Positions 1 through 6,554 are shown, counted from the stretch's first letter. The stretch is DNA of 8,873 nucleotides from JBOGTC01 sp050692055 (GCA_050692055.1 JBOGTC010000012.1:1-8873); one strand, 5' to 3'. A program made the numbers and translations. The notes: generated by a model not told the origin, from the sequence alone.

Positions 1-1264
1 CCTCGCCGCTCAGCTCGCGCGCCGCCGCCTCCGGCGCGAGTGCCGGTCGATGCGGCCGAGCCGACGTCATGGCGGCGAAGGCGTCGGCCGCGGCCAGCAC
101 GCGGGCGGCCGTCGGGATCTCGGGCGCGCGGCAGGCGCGGTGATAGCCGCTCCCGTCGATGCGCTCGTGATGCATCCCGGCAATCCGGGCCAACGGGGCG
201 AGGGCGCCCGACCCGGTCAGCACTCGCTCCGAGTGATAGGCATGGAGACGCACCTGCTCCCAATGGGCGGCGGTGAGCGCCCCCCGCCGCTCCCAGATGC
301 TGGTGGGGACGGCGGCTCGCCCGACGTCGTGGAGCAGCGCGGCGATCTCGAGCGCAGCAGCGTCCGCTGCCCCGAACCCGAGGCGCGTTCCAGCCGCGGC
401 CGCCAGCTTCGCAACTCCAGTGACGTGGCCATGAAGGTACGGGGACTTGAGATCGACGAGCTCGCCGAAGCAGCGGGCCACCCTTCGCATGTCCGCCTCC
501 GGGACGCGGACGACCGGGCCTGGCTCCAGCTCGAGCAGCGCGGTTCGGGGATCGGCCCTGGTCGCCTCGGCCAGCAGCTCCCGTGACCTACCGGCGAAGG
601 CGGCCGCCACCGTGGGATCGAGCACTCCGCCGCTTCGTTCCCGGACCATGGCCGAAGCCAGCTCACTCCCGCCAAGAGTGCCGAAGAGGGCGGCCACGCC
701 CGCGACGCGGACGACCCTGGCGGGGAGCGCGATCTCCTCGCTACGGAGGCCCTGTGGATCGCCCTTGCCGCTCCACGACTCGAGGGCGTGGTGCAGGCTC
801 CGCTGCACACCGCCGGACAGGCCGAGACGGCGCGCGGTCTCGCGACCCACCTCGCACACAGCCCGGCTGTTCTCGAGGCCGAACCGCGACCCTCGCAGCA
901 TCGCCACGGTCGTGTTGCGGATTCGTGCCATCGGTCCCAGGCCGCGGCTGAGCTCGGGCAGGAAAGTGGCGAACATGTCGCGAGCCTGGTCGAAGTTCGT
1001 CAGTGAGCCGGCGCGGTTGAGCCGGATGTCGTCGCCGAAGACGGGCGCCGTCTCATGCGCGTAGGCGGTGCAGCCGACGTGCTGGAGGAGCGCGGTGTAA
1101 TAGACGTCGCGCGACTCCTTCTCAGGCAGGTCGAGCCGCCGCGCGAGCAGGGTGGCCACCAGCGCAGCGCGCATCCCCTGCTCGGGGTCGTGGCCCATCC
1201 CGAGATCGGCCACCAGCGACAGGCTAGCGAGCAGGTCCGCCAGGCGCAGCTCGCGCCCCATCAT
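1..1264 (-). CDS. Tandem HD-GYP domain phosphohydrolase, N-terminal part (3' end beyond the window)
   Basis: The open frame runs from ATG at 1264 to the left edge without a stop (421 residues visible). An in-frame TGA lies 27 nt upstream, so the start is ATG 1264 or the adjacent ATG 1261. The second half is a clear HD-GYP domain: HGH around 278-280, LLHDVGR at 310-316 with the metal-binding His312-Asp313, HHERIDGSGYH at 365-375, and an ADAFAAMTSARPHRPAL tail. The first half looks like a degenerate copy: HVGCTAYAHE at 62-71, then SGKGDPQGLRSEEIALPARV, which resembles the GYP segment but lacks the HHE. HD-GYP enzymes usually hydrolyse cyclic di-GMP, but the GYP proline is His here, so the substrate is uncertain. 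From memory, actinobacterial and Chloroflexota relatives with this architecture often end in a LuxR-type helix-turn-helix; that part would lie outside the window. The protein is predicted to be cytosolic. Confidence 0.9.
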   Translation of the reverse strand, partial: MMGRELRLADLLASLSLVADLGMGHDPEQGMRAALVATLLARRLDLPEKESRDVYYTALLQHVGCTAYAHETAPVFGDDIRLNRAGSLTNFDQARDMFATFLPELSRGLGPMARIRNTTVAMLRGSRFGLENSRAVCEVGRETARRLGLSGGVQRSLHHALESWSGKGDPQGLRSEEIALPARVVRVAGVAALFGTLGGSELASAMVRERSGGVLDPTVAAAFAGRSRELLAEATRADPRTALLELEPGPVVRVPEADMRRVARCFGELVDLKSPYLHGHVTGVAKLAAAAGTRLGFGAADAAALEIAALLHDVGRAAVPTSIWERRGALTAAHWEQVRLHAYHSERVLTGSGALAPLARIAGMHHERIDGSGYHRACRAPEIPTAARVLAAADAFAAMTSARPHRPALAPEAAARELSGE

Positions 1265-1272
1265 CGGTACGC

Positions 1273-1278
1273 AGTCTA
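1273..1278 (-). promoter_or_regulatory. Putative -10 box (TAGACT) of the HD-GYP gene
   Basis: TAGACT on the minus strand ends 8 nt before ATG 1264, and no Shine-Dalgarno sequence lies in between. This spacing would give a transcript with a leader of 0-2 nt. No convincing -35 box is visible. The call rests on the match to TANNNT and on the same arrangement at three other genes in this window. Confidence 0.45.
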
Positions 1279-1287
1279 GGGGAGAGC

Positions 1288-1316
1288 GTCACACCGCCGC
1301 GACGAGGGGCCATACT
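1288..1316 (+). promoter_or_regulatory. Putative promoter of the lipid kinase gene (GTCACA - 17 bp - CATACT)
   Basis: GTCACA (1288-1293, four of six matches to TTGACA) is separated by 17 bp from CATACT (1311-1316, a near match to TATAAT). The box ends 6 nt before the GTG start at 1323, so transcription would begin at or next to the start codon. It sits back to back with the minus-strand promoter in the 58-bp divergent gap. Confidence 0.5.
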
Positions 1317-1322
1317 GCGAGC

Positions 1323-2210
1323 GTGAGCCCGGCCGAACGGCATGCCGCGATCTTCCTGAACGAGGGCGCCGGCACCGCGCGGAGCGAGGGTGTCCGGCGC
1401 GCCGTCGACGCCACCCGGTCGGCCCTCGACGCGGATCTGCACGTCACCGCCACGCGCGACGCCGCCGAGCTCGAGGCGTGGATGCGCGAGCGGATCGACG
1501 GTTACTCGACCGCGATCGTGGCCGGCGGCGACGGTTCGCTGGGGGTCGCCTACAACGTCGCCGCCGGGCGCGACGGACTGACCCTGGGGTACATCCCGGG
1601 CGGGTTCGGCAACGCCGCCGCCCATCTGCTCCGGCTCCCGCCCCAGCCCGAGGAGCTGGCGCGCGTGCTCGCGAGCCACGATTCGCGGCCGATCGACCTC
1701 GTCGCCGTCGATGGGCGCCTGGCGCTGTTCGCGGGTGCCGGCTGGGATGCGATCGTCGCTGGACGCTACGCGGCGGCCGGTGCGCATCGCCTGCGGGGCT
1801 GGGCGGCCGCGGTGACGCGCTCGCTGCCCGACCTGTGGCACCGTCCGCAGGTGGAGGTCCGGGCAGATGGATGGCGCGTCCATCGCGGGCCGATGGAGCT
1901 CCTGGTCGTCAGCACCACGCCCTTTTACGGTCGCGGGCTCAAGGTTAACCCGGGCGCGCGGCCGGACGCCGGCAGGCTCGCACTCAGGGTCTACCCGGGT
2001 CCGGCGCCGCGCCTGGCCGTGGAGATGGCGCGCTGGGTGCTTCGCGCCCCTCCGCAGGCGGAGGTGGTGCTCACGTCGAGCGTCGAGCTGCGGTCCAACG
2101 ACCAGCGCGCGATCACGGTCCAGGCGGACGGCGACGTCCTGGGCGCACGGGACACCTGGCGCTTCGAGATCCGCCCGGCCGCCGTTCGCCTCATCGGTCG
2201 GTGGAGCTGA
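1323..2210 (+). CDS. Diacylglycerol kinase family lipid kinase (YegS/LCB5-like), divergent motifs
   Basis: The 295-residue protein begins at GTG 1323. A longer frame from ATG 1152 would overlap the HD-GYP gene and adds only Arg/Ser-rich sequence without domain features. The fold signature is a diacylglycerol kinase catalytic domain: FLNEGAG at 11-17 (usual NP.aG), VAGGDGS at 66-72 (usual GGDGT), IPGGFGNAAA at 91-100 (usual PlGTGND), then a C-terminal beta region with VNPGARPDAGRL at 208-219 and QADGD at 267-271. Such enzymes phosphorylate diacylglycerol or related lipids with ATP at the inner membrane face. Several signature residues differ: NP to NE, T to S, and the Asp after GN is Ala. It may therefore use another lipid or be weakly active. 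The 3' end overlaps the end of cinA by 20 bp. Confidence 0.85.
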   Translation: MSPAERHAAIFLNEGAGTARSEGVRRAVDATRSALDADLHVTATRDAAELEAWMRERIDGYSTAIVAGGDGSLGVAYNVAAGRDGLTLGYIPGGFGNAAAHLLRLPPQPEELARVLASHDSRPIDLVAVDGRLALFAGAGWDAIVAGRYAAAGAHRLRGWAAAVTRSLPDLWHRPQVEVRADGWRVHRGPMELLVVSTTPFYGRGLKVNPGARPDAGRLALRVYPGPAPRLAVEMARWVLRAPPQAEVVLTSSVELRSNDQRAITVQADGDVLGARDTWRFEIRPAAVRLIGRWS

Positions 2211-3345
2211 CGCGGCGCCGGACCTCGTCCAGCGCGGCGAACGCGGCGCGGCGCAGGCGCTGGGGGCCGGACCCGTGGATCCGCAGCTGCGTCGACGGCA
2301 GGATCAGCGTTCCGTCGAGCGCCATCTCGACGCGGCTACGGCCGTGCGCATCCTGTGCCAGCAGTCGGACCGACAGGACCGCCTCGGCGCGCGGCAGGTC
2401 CGGCTCGCCCGCGCTATCGACGCTCAGCATGCCGCCCACGAAGCGTGCCGCGCCATCGACCGGGACAGCCGCGGCCAGGATCGTCAGCAGGGAACCACCG
2501 GTCCCGGACTCGGTCGAGGCCAGGGTCGAGACGCTCGCACGGCCGAGCGCCAGGAGCGCCGCGCCGGGGAGGTCGGCCTCATCGGTCCCGTAGGCGTCTT
2601 CGCCGAGCCGGGCGACGGCGTCTGCAACGCAGGCGTCAAGCAGAGACGGATCCCCCGAGGTGCTGAAGCGGACGTGGATTCCGTCATCGCGGGCATAGAT
2701 GCCGGCGTACACGCCCGGGCCAGGCGACTCGATCAGCGCGCCGAGCTGTTCGGCCGCCGCGGACTCGCCGATGCCGAACGCCTTCACCGTGCGGATCGCC
2801 AGCGGCGGGAGGACGAACCGTCGCTCGAGGCGCGGGCGGACCTGCTCGGCCCACATGCGGCGCATCTCAGAGGGCACGCCGGGCATGAGCACGGTGATCG
2901 CGCTGTCTCGATCGACCCACCATCCCGGCGCCGAGCCGATCGGGTTCGCCAGCGCCTGGGCCGATGCGATCAGCATCGCCTGCCGGCGGTTCGAGGCGGG
3001 CATCGGGCCGTAGGCTCGATAGCGTTCCTCCAGCGTCGCGAGCAGGGCGCCATCGGGGTGCAGCTCCTCGCCGAGCGCATCGGCCAGGCCTTCGCGCGTC
3101 AGGTCGTCGTGCGTGGGGCCGAGGCCGCCGGTGGCAACCACCAGGGCGCTGCGGTCGTGCGCCTCGGCGAAGGCGCCGGAGATCACCGTGCGATCGTCGG
3201 GAAGCTGCCGGACCTGTCGCAGCGGCAGGCCGAGCCGGGCCAGCTCGGCACCGAGGAAGGCGGCGTTGGTGTCGACCGTCTCGCCCAGGAGCAGCTCGGA
3301 CCCGATCGACAGCAGCTCGGCACGTGGTGGGCGACGCGCATCCAT
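2191..3345 (-). CDS. cinA: CinA family protein (MoCF-like N-terminal domain, eroded C-terminal amidase domain)
   Basis: The N-terminal MoCF/COG1058 domain is canonical: ELLSIGSELLLGETVDTNAAFL at about 10-31, VVATGGLGPTHDDLTREGLA at about 69-88, and LMPGVPSEMRRM at 153-164. In CinA this domain is linked to ADP-ribose pyrophosphatase or related nucleotide chemistry in pyridine nucleotide recycling. The C-terminal region (about 257-384) corresponds to the nicotinamide-nucleotide amidase domain. It keeps TESGTGG (278-284) and RFVGG but lacks the usual YSN.AK lysine segment, the GAVS stretch and the TGIAGP motif, and is about 30 residues short. Amidase activity is doubtful. I chose ATG 3345 (384 aa) because the 18 residues gained from the upstream start at 3399 are not family-like and the putative -10 box lies inside them. 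The gene converges with the lipid kinase gene. Confidence 0.9.
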   Translation of the reverse strand: MDARRPPRAELLSIGSELLLGETVDTNAAFLGAELARLGLPLRQVRQLPDDRTVISGAFAEAHDRSALVVATGGLGPTHDDLTREGLADALGEELHPDGALLATLEERYRAYGPMPASNRRQAMLIASAQALANPIGSAPGWWVDRDSAITVLMPGVPSEMRRMWAEQVRPRLERRFVLPPLAIRTVKAFGIGESAAAEQLGALIESPGPGVYAGIYARDDGIHVRFSTSGDPSLLDACVADAVARLGEDAYGTDEADLPGAALLALGRASVSTLASTESGTGGSLLTILAAAVPVDGAARFVGGMLSVDSAGEPDLPRAEAVLSVRLLAQDAHGRSRVEMALDGTLILPSTQLRIHGSGPQRLRRAAFAALDEVRRRVSSTDR

Positions 3346-3352
3346 GGTCCGG

Positions 3353-3358
3353 AGTGTA
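3353..3358 (-). promoter_or_regulatory. Putative -10 box (TACACT) of cinA
   Basis: TACACT on the minus strand ends 7 nt before ATG 3345 and no Shine-Dalgarno is present, which suggests a leaderless cinA transcript. A weak -35 candidate (GTGCCG, three of six matches) lies 18 bp upstream on the minus strand. Confidence 0.5.
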
Positions 3359-3382
3359 GGTTCGGGCGACCTGCGCCGGCAC

Positions 3383-3414
3383 CAATTGCTCCCAGTCATG
3401 CATGGTGAGCATTG
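3383..3414. repeat. Imperfect dyad (CAATTGCTC / GAGCATTG), possible operator
   Basis: CAATTGCTC (3383-3391) and GAGCATTG (3407-3414) pair over 8 bp with one bulged T. A further CCA/TGG pairing extends the stem into the loop, which holds the palindrome ATGCAT (3398-3403). The dyad lies about 40-70 bp upstream of the inferred cinA start site and about 100 bp upstream of the plus-strand -10 box, a plausible place for a dimeric regulator. No regulator is identified. Confidence 0.35.
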
Positions 3415-3510
3415 CAGTCCCTACCGGGCGTCATCGCGGCACCTGGTTCTCCTGCGGCCAGGACGTCATCCGGCAGCTGCCGTCCGATCGCGGCCGGGGC
3501 GACATCGGTC

Positions 3511-3516
3511 TAGTAT
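3511..3516 (+). promoter_or_regulatory. Putative -10 box (TAGTAT) of the PPOX-LLM-cofD operon
   Basis: TAGTAT lies in a locally AT-richer patch and is the best -10 candidate upstream of the operon. Transcription would start near 3523, leaving a leader of about 60 nt. No good -35 hexamer is found at 15-19 bp spacing. Unlike the near-leaderless starts elsewhere in this window, this gene has both a leader and a Shine-Dalgarno. Confidence 0.4.
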
Positions 3517-3538
3517 GGAATTCAAAGCGTCATTACTC

Positions 3539-3562
3539 ACCGATGCCGGCGCTGGCATCGGT
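3539..3562 (+). promoter_or_regulatory. Perfect 9-bp stem-loop in the 5' leader of the PPOX gene
   Basis: ACCGATGCC (3539-3547) and GGCATCGGT (3554-3562) are perfect complements around a 6-nt loop. The hairpin ends 9 nt before the Shine-Dalgarno. No T-run follows, so it does not look like an intrinsic terminator. It could stabilise the mRNA, affect ribosome access or, as DNA, be an operator half-site pair. Confidence 0.5.
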
Positions 3563-3571
3563 CCTGCCCAC

Positions 3572-3582
3572 GAGGAGCTCCT
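3572..3582 (+). promoter_or_regulatory. Shine-Dalgarno GAGGAG within the palindrome AGGAGCTCCT
   Basis: GAGGAG (3572-3577) lies 5 nt before the GTG at 3583 and decides that start. The perfect 10-bp palindrome AGGAGCTCCT (3573-3582) includes it, so the site could pair between transcripts, although it is too tight for an intramolecular hairpin. Confidence 0.75.
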
Positions 3583-3999
3583 GTGACCGATCCTGCCCTG
3601 ACCGTCGAGGCGGTCCTGACCGATGACCTGCGCGAGTGGATGATCCGCGAGCTGCGATATCCCGTGCTGGCCACCCTCAACGCGGCCGGCGCGCCGGTGC
3701 AGTCGGTGATGTGGTTCGACCTCGATCCCGAGCGCCCGGACACGATCCTGATGAACACGAAGGTCGGCCGAGCCAAGGAGCGCCAGCTGCGCCGGGATCC
3801 GCGGGTCAGCCTGCTGTTCGAGGAGCGGCTGACCTGGGTGGCGCTGCAGGGCAGGGTGGAGCTCGACGACGATCGCGATCGTTCGATGGCCGACATCCTG
3901 GCCCTCGCCAGGCGCTATGGGAGCAGCGGCGCCGAGTTCGCCGGACAGCAGCGCGTGACCATCCGACTGCACGTGGAGAAAGTGATCCGACATGACTGA
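3583..3999 (+). CDS. PPOX-class (Rv1155-like) F420-dependent protein
   Basis: This 138-residue protein is one split beta-barrel of the pyridoxamine 5'-phosphate oxidase-like superfamily. Visible features are YPVLATLNAAGAPVQSVMWFD at about 26-46 (first strands), ILMNTKVGRAKERQLRRDPRVSLLF at about 55-79 (cofactor-binding KxRxLxxDPRV signature), VALQGRVELDDD at 86-97, and a closing VTIRLHVEKVI strand. This pattern matches the F420-binding PPOX group rather than FMN-dependent PdxH. Such proteins bind F420 and many reduce substrates with F420H2; the substrate here is unknown. GTG 3583 is supported by a strong Shine-Dalgarno. It is the first gene of an operon and overlaps the LLM gene by 8 bp (ATGACTGA). 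Linkage to cofD supports F420 over FMN, but this is not proof. Confidence 0.85.
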   Translation: MTDPALTVEAVLTDDLREWMIRELRYPVLATLNAAGAPVQSVMWFDLDPERPDTILMNTKVGRAKERQLRRDPRVSLLFEERLTWVALQGRVELDDDRDRSMADILALARRYGSSGAEFAGQQRVTIRLHVEKVIRHD

Positions 4000-4936
4000 C
4001 CAGGCGGGCGTCAGGCTCGGCGCCAACTGCTGGGGCCAGTACACCGGCTGGGCCTCCCTGCGCGACGCGGGGGCGCGGGCGGACGCGCTCGGCTATCACT
4101 CGCTCTGGACCTGGGACCACCTGTATCCGATCGTCGGCTCGCCCGACGGCCCCATCTTCGAGGGCTGGATGGCACTCGCCGCCTGGGCCGAGGCGACGGA
4201 GCGGGCGCGCATCGGCCTCATGGTCGGCGCCAACCCGTTCCGCAACCCGGCGCTGGTGGCGAAGATGGCGACGACGCTCGACCACATCAGCGCGGGGCGG
4301 GCGATCCTTGGCATCGGCGGCGCCTGGTTCGAGACCGAGCACCGAGCCTACGGCCTCGAGTTCGGCGGCTCGCCCGGTGAGCGCCTGCGCTGGCTGGAGG
4401 AGGCGGTGCGCATCATGCGCGGCATGCTTCACGGCGAGCGGCCGTCGGGTGACGACTTCTACGACGCGCACGAGGTGCGGAACGATCCGCCACCGGTCCA
4501 GGAGCGGCTGCCGATCCTGATCGGCGGCGGCGGCGAGCGCAGGACGCTGCGGATCGTGGCGAAGTACGGCGACGCCTGCAACGTCGGTGGCGGCTTCGAT
4601 AACGTGAAGCGCAAGGACGAGATCCTGCGTCGGCACTGCGAGGAGGTCGGCCGCGACGAGTCGGAGATCGAGCGCACCGTCGGCATGGGCATGGCGGTCA
4701 TCCGCGACGACCCTGCCGAGGCCGAACGCGTGGCGCGTGACATCTTCGAGCACAACGGCAACGCGAAGCCGTGGACGAACCAGCTGCTCGGCACGCCGGA
4801 GCAGGTGGCGGAGAAGATGCGGCCCTTCCTGGGGATCGGCTTCCGGCACTTCATCATCGGCTTCCCGTCGCCCTACGACGCCGAGACGATGGAGCGCATG
4901 ATCACCGAGGTGAAGCCGATGCTGGAGGCCGGCTGA
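3992..4936 (+). CDS. LLM-class F420-dependent oxidoreductase
   Basis: The 314-residue protein is a luciferase-like TIM barrel. Visible markers are GANCWGQYTGWASLRDAGARA near 10-30, SLWTWDHLYPI at 37-47, IGLMVGANPFRNPALVAKM near 74-92, ISAGRAILGIGGAWFETEHRAYG at about 99-121, LPILIGGGGERRTLRIVAKYGDACN in the middle, and LGTPEQVAEKMRPF near the C-terminus. Length and motifs fit the Rv1855c-like (TIGR03560-type) subgroup. The family uses F420 for hydride transfer to organic substrates; the physiological substrate cannot be read from the sequence. It is translationally coupled to the PPOX gene by an 8-bp overlap and followed 10 bp later by cofD. The nearest Shine-Dalgarno-like GGAG (3975-3978) is distant, so coupling is the likely route of initiation. 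Confidence 0.92.
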   Translation: MTDQAGVRLGANCWGQYTGWASLRDAGARADALGYHSLWTWDHLYPIVGSPDGPIFEGWMALAAWAEATERARIGLMVGANPFRNPALVAKMATTLDHISAGRAILGIGGAWFETEHRAYGLEFGGSPGERLRWLEEAVRIMRGMLHGERPSGDDFYDAHEVRNDPPPVQERLPILIGGGGERRTLRIVAKYGDACNVGGGFDNVKRKDEILRRHCEEVGRDESEIERTVGMGMAVIRDDPAEAERVARDIFEHNGNAKPWTNQLLGTPEQVAEKMRPFLGIGFRHFIIGFPSPYDAETMERMITEVKPMLEAG

Positions 4937-4946
4937 GCCGCGCGGC

Positions 4947-5876
4947 ATGAACGTGGCGCTCCTCGCCGGCGGCACGGGCGGCGCCAAGCTGGCGGACGGC
5001 TTCCAGCAGGTTCTCGCCCCCGGCGAGCTGAGCGTCATCGTCAACGTCGCCGATGACACCGAGCTGTACGGCCTGCACGTGAGCCCGGATGTCGACTCGG
5101 TCCTCTACACCCTCGGCGGGCTCATCGACACCGACCGCGGCTGGGGCGTGCGGGACGAGACGTGGACGGCGCTCGAGATGCTGGGCCGATACGGGGAGCC
5201 CACGTGGTTCCGCATCGGTGACGCCGACCTTGCGACGCACGTCCACCGCACCCGCCTCCTCGAAGGCGCGTCCATGACCGAAGCGACCGCCGCCATGGCC
5301 ACCGCGCTGGGCGTGCGTTCACGCGTCCTGCCGGCGACGGACGACGGCCTGCGCACCATGCTCGAAACGAGCGAAGGACCGATGGACTTCCAGGAGTACT
5401 TCGTCGGGCGCCGCCAGGAACCGGAAGTGCGCGGCGTCCGCCTCGAGGGGGTCGAGGCCGCTCGGCCAACGGGTGCCGTCATCGCCGCGCTGGCGCATGC
5501 CGGCCTCATCGTGCTCGCGCCCTCGAATCCCCTCGTCAGCATCGCTCCGATCCTGGAGCTGGCAGGTGTGCGCCAGGCGCTTGCGGCGTCATCGGTCCCG
5601 AAGGTGGCCGTCAGCCCGATCATCGCCGGGAAGGCCCTCAAGGGTCCGGCCGACCGCATGCTGAGCAGCCTGGGACACGAGCCCACGGCGCTCGGCGTGG
5701 CGCGCATCTACGCCGGTCTGATCGACCGCTTCGTGCTTGACGAGGCCGATGCGGCGCTGGCTCCCGACGTCGAGGCGCTCGGCATGGCGGCCGACGTGCT
5801 GCCCACGATCATGCGTACCGATGACGACCGCGCGGCACTCGCGCGGGCGCTCCTGGAGCGGTCGTCGTGGGCCTGA
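4947..5876 (+). CDS. cofD: 2-phospho-L-lactate (or phosphoenolpyruvyl) transferase CofD / FbiA
   Basis: CofD transfers the phospho-acid moiety from the GDP-linked donor made by CofC onto the deazaflavin Fo, giving F420-0 or dehydro-F420-0. The 309-residue length is normal. Family features are LLAGGTGGAKLADGF at 5-19, NVADDTELYGLHVSPDVDSVLYTLGG at about 33-58, WFRIGDADLATHVHRTRLL at 87-105, LAPSNPLVSIAPIL at 190-203 and SPIIAGKALKGPADRML at 223-239. The ATG follows the LLM stop by 10 bp without a good Shine-Dalgarno, so coupled translation is likely. Whether the donor carries 2-phospholactate, PEP or 3-phosphoglycerate cannot be told from this gene. It is the last gene of the operon. Confidence 0.95.
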   Translation: MNVALLAGGTGGAKLADGFQQVLAPGELSVIVNVADDTELYGLHVSPDVDSVLYTLGGLIDTDRGWGVRDETWTALEMLGRYGEPTWFRIGDADLATHVHRTRLLEGASMTEATAAMATALGVRSRVLPATDDGLRTMLETSEGPMDFQEYFVGRRQEPEVRGVRLEGVEAARPTGAVIAALAHAGLIVLAPSNPLVSIAPILELAGVRQALAASSVPKVAVSPIIAGKALKGPADRMLSSLGHEPTALGVARIYAGLIDRFVLDEADAALAPDVEALGMAADVLPTIMRTDDDRAALARALLERSSWA

Positions 5877-6082
5877 ACCGGCAGAGCCCGCCGATTGCGA
5901 CTTGCGCCGCCCGAGTTGTCAAACTCCAACCACCGCCGGCTCAGGCTCGCTCGGCAGGCCATTCGGGCGTCAAGATCTGGGTATATCTATGTCTCTGAAC
6001 CGCAATGCAGGCTGCGTGCCTGCCCAAGGCGCCGGTGGTCGGAATATGGCAGGAATGCGAGGCGTGCGACGCCCCAGCACCG
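5877..6082. other. Convergent intergenic stretch with small stem-loops; no gene seen
   Basis: The cofD operon and the minus-strand membrane gene both end here. Three short inverted repeats are visible: GAGTT/AACTC (5913-5926, 4-nt loop), GCAGGC/GCCTGC (6007-6023, 5-nt loop) and GGCGT/ACGCC (6061-6073, 3-nt loop). None is followed by a T-run on either strand, so intrinsic terminators are not supported. An AT-rich island at 5982-5990 (TATATCTAT) stands out. Short open frames through the region (for example from ATG 5989) have no Shine-Dalgarno and no recognisable sequence. No tRNA signature was found. Confidence 0.4.
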
Positions 6083-6550
6083 TCAGCCGCCGGGCTGGAA
6101 GACCATCAGGTAGATGATCACCACGATCGAGGTGAGCAGGATGGCAGTCGCGACGATGCCACGTCGGTCGTGGACCGCAGCCTGCAGCTCGGCGGACGGT
6201 GCCTCGAGCGGGCTGGCGTAGGCGGTCTCTCCGACGCGCTGCGCCCAGGGCCCGCTCAGCGTGGCACCCGTGATCATCGCGACGGCGAATACGACGTAGG
6301 ACGCGATGAGCCACGGTCGCAGCAGGTCGATAGCCCCGACCACGGCGGCGATCAGGCCGAAGATCAGGCCGACGATGAAGAGGATGGGGATGGCCATCCC
6401 GATCGGCTTGACGATGGCGGACACGGACTGGATCCCGGCCACGCTGCCCTGCCGTGCGGTGGCATGCAGCACCACCTCCGGAATCATCGCCGCGGCCACC
6501 GCCGCGAACATGGTCAGGATGTGCAGGTACTTGAACAGCTCGAACGGCAT
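6083..6550 (-). CDS. Small four-helix integral membrane protein, unknown function
   Basis: The 155-residue protein has four likely membrane helices: about 8-28 (starting KYLHILTMF), 50-73 (IGMAIPILFIVGLIFGLIAAVV), 79-100 (PWLIASYVVFAVAMITGATL) and 131-151 (GIVATAILLTSIVVIIYLMV). There is no cleavable signal peptide. A soluble segment of about 30 residues with acidic and Gln/Ala character separates helices 3 and 4. The opening LH in helix 1 and the overall plan resemble DUF2269-like or CopD-like membrane proteins, but I cannot assign a family firmly. A strong Shine-Dalgarno supports the start. It lies on the opposite strand between cofD and cofC, divergent from cofC. Function is unknown; a link with F420 is only positional. 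Confidence 0.8.
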   Translation of the reverse strand: MPFELFKYLHILTMFAAVAAAMIPEVVLHATARQGSVAGIQSVSAIVKPIGMAIPILFIVGLIFGLIAAVVGAIDLLRPWLIASYVVFAVAMITGATLSGPWAQRVGETAYASPLEAPSAELQAAVHDRRGIVATAILLTSIVVIIYLMVFQPGG

Positions 6551-6554
6551 CGAT

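Noticed and set aside
1152..1322. N-terminal extension of the lipid kinase from ATG 1152
   Set aside because: The added residues run antisense to the HD-GYP gene, are low-complexity and have no domain features; GTG 1323 with a promoter-like box is better.
1867..3408. A 513-codon plus-strand open frame across the end of the lipid kinase gene and all of cinA
   Set aside because: It is antisense to cinA, its translation is Arg/Ala-rich without any domain, and such frames are expected in GC-rich DNA.
3402..3626. Small open frame of 74 codons upstream of the PPOX gene
   Set aside because: It has no Shine-Dalgarno, crosses the inferred promoter and hairpin, overlaps the PPOX start in another frame and has no recognisable sequence.
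3806..5059. A 417-codon minus-strand open frame opposite the LLM gene
   Set aside because: It is antisense to a well-conserved oxidoreductase, His/Arg/Ala-rich and without recognisable features.
6061..6073. Hairpin GGCGT-GCG-ACGCC as an intrinsic terminator of the membrane gene or cofD
   Set aside because: The stem is only 5 bp and no T-run follows on either strand.
5877..6082. Possible tRNA or other structured RNA in the intergenic stretch
   Set aside because: There is no GGTTCRANNCC T-arm or cloverleaf on either strand; only short stems are present.
5989..6117. Short open frame starting at ATG 5989 in the convergent gap
   Set aside because: There is no ribosome-binding site, the frame runs antisense into the membrane gene, and the composition is Arg/Gly-rich.
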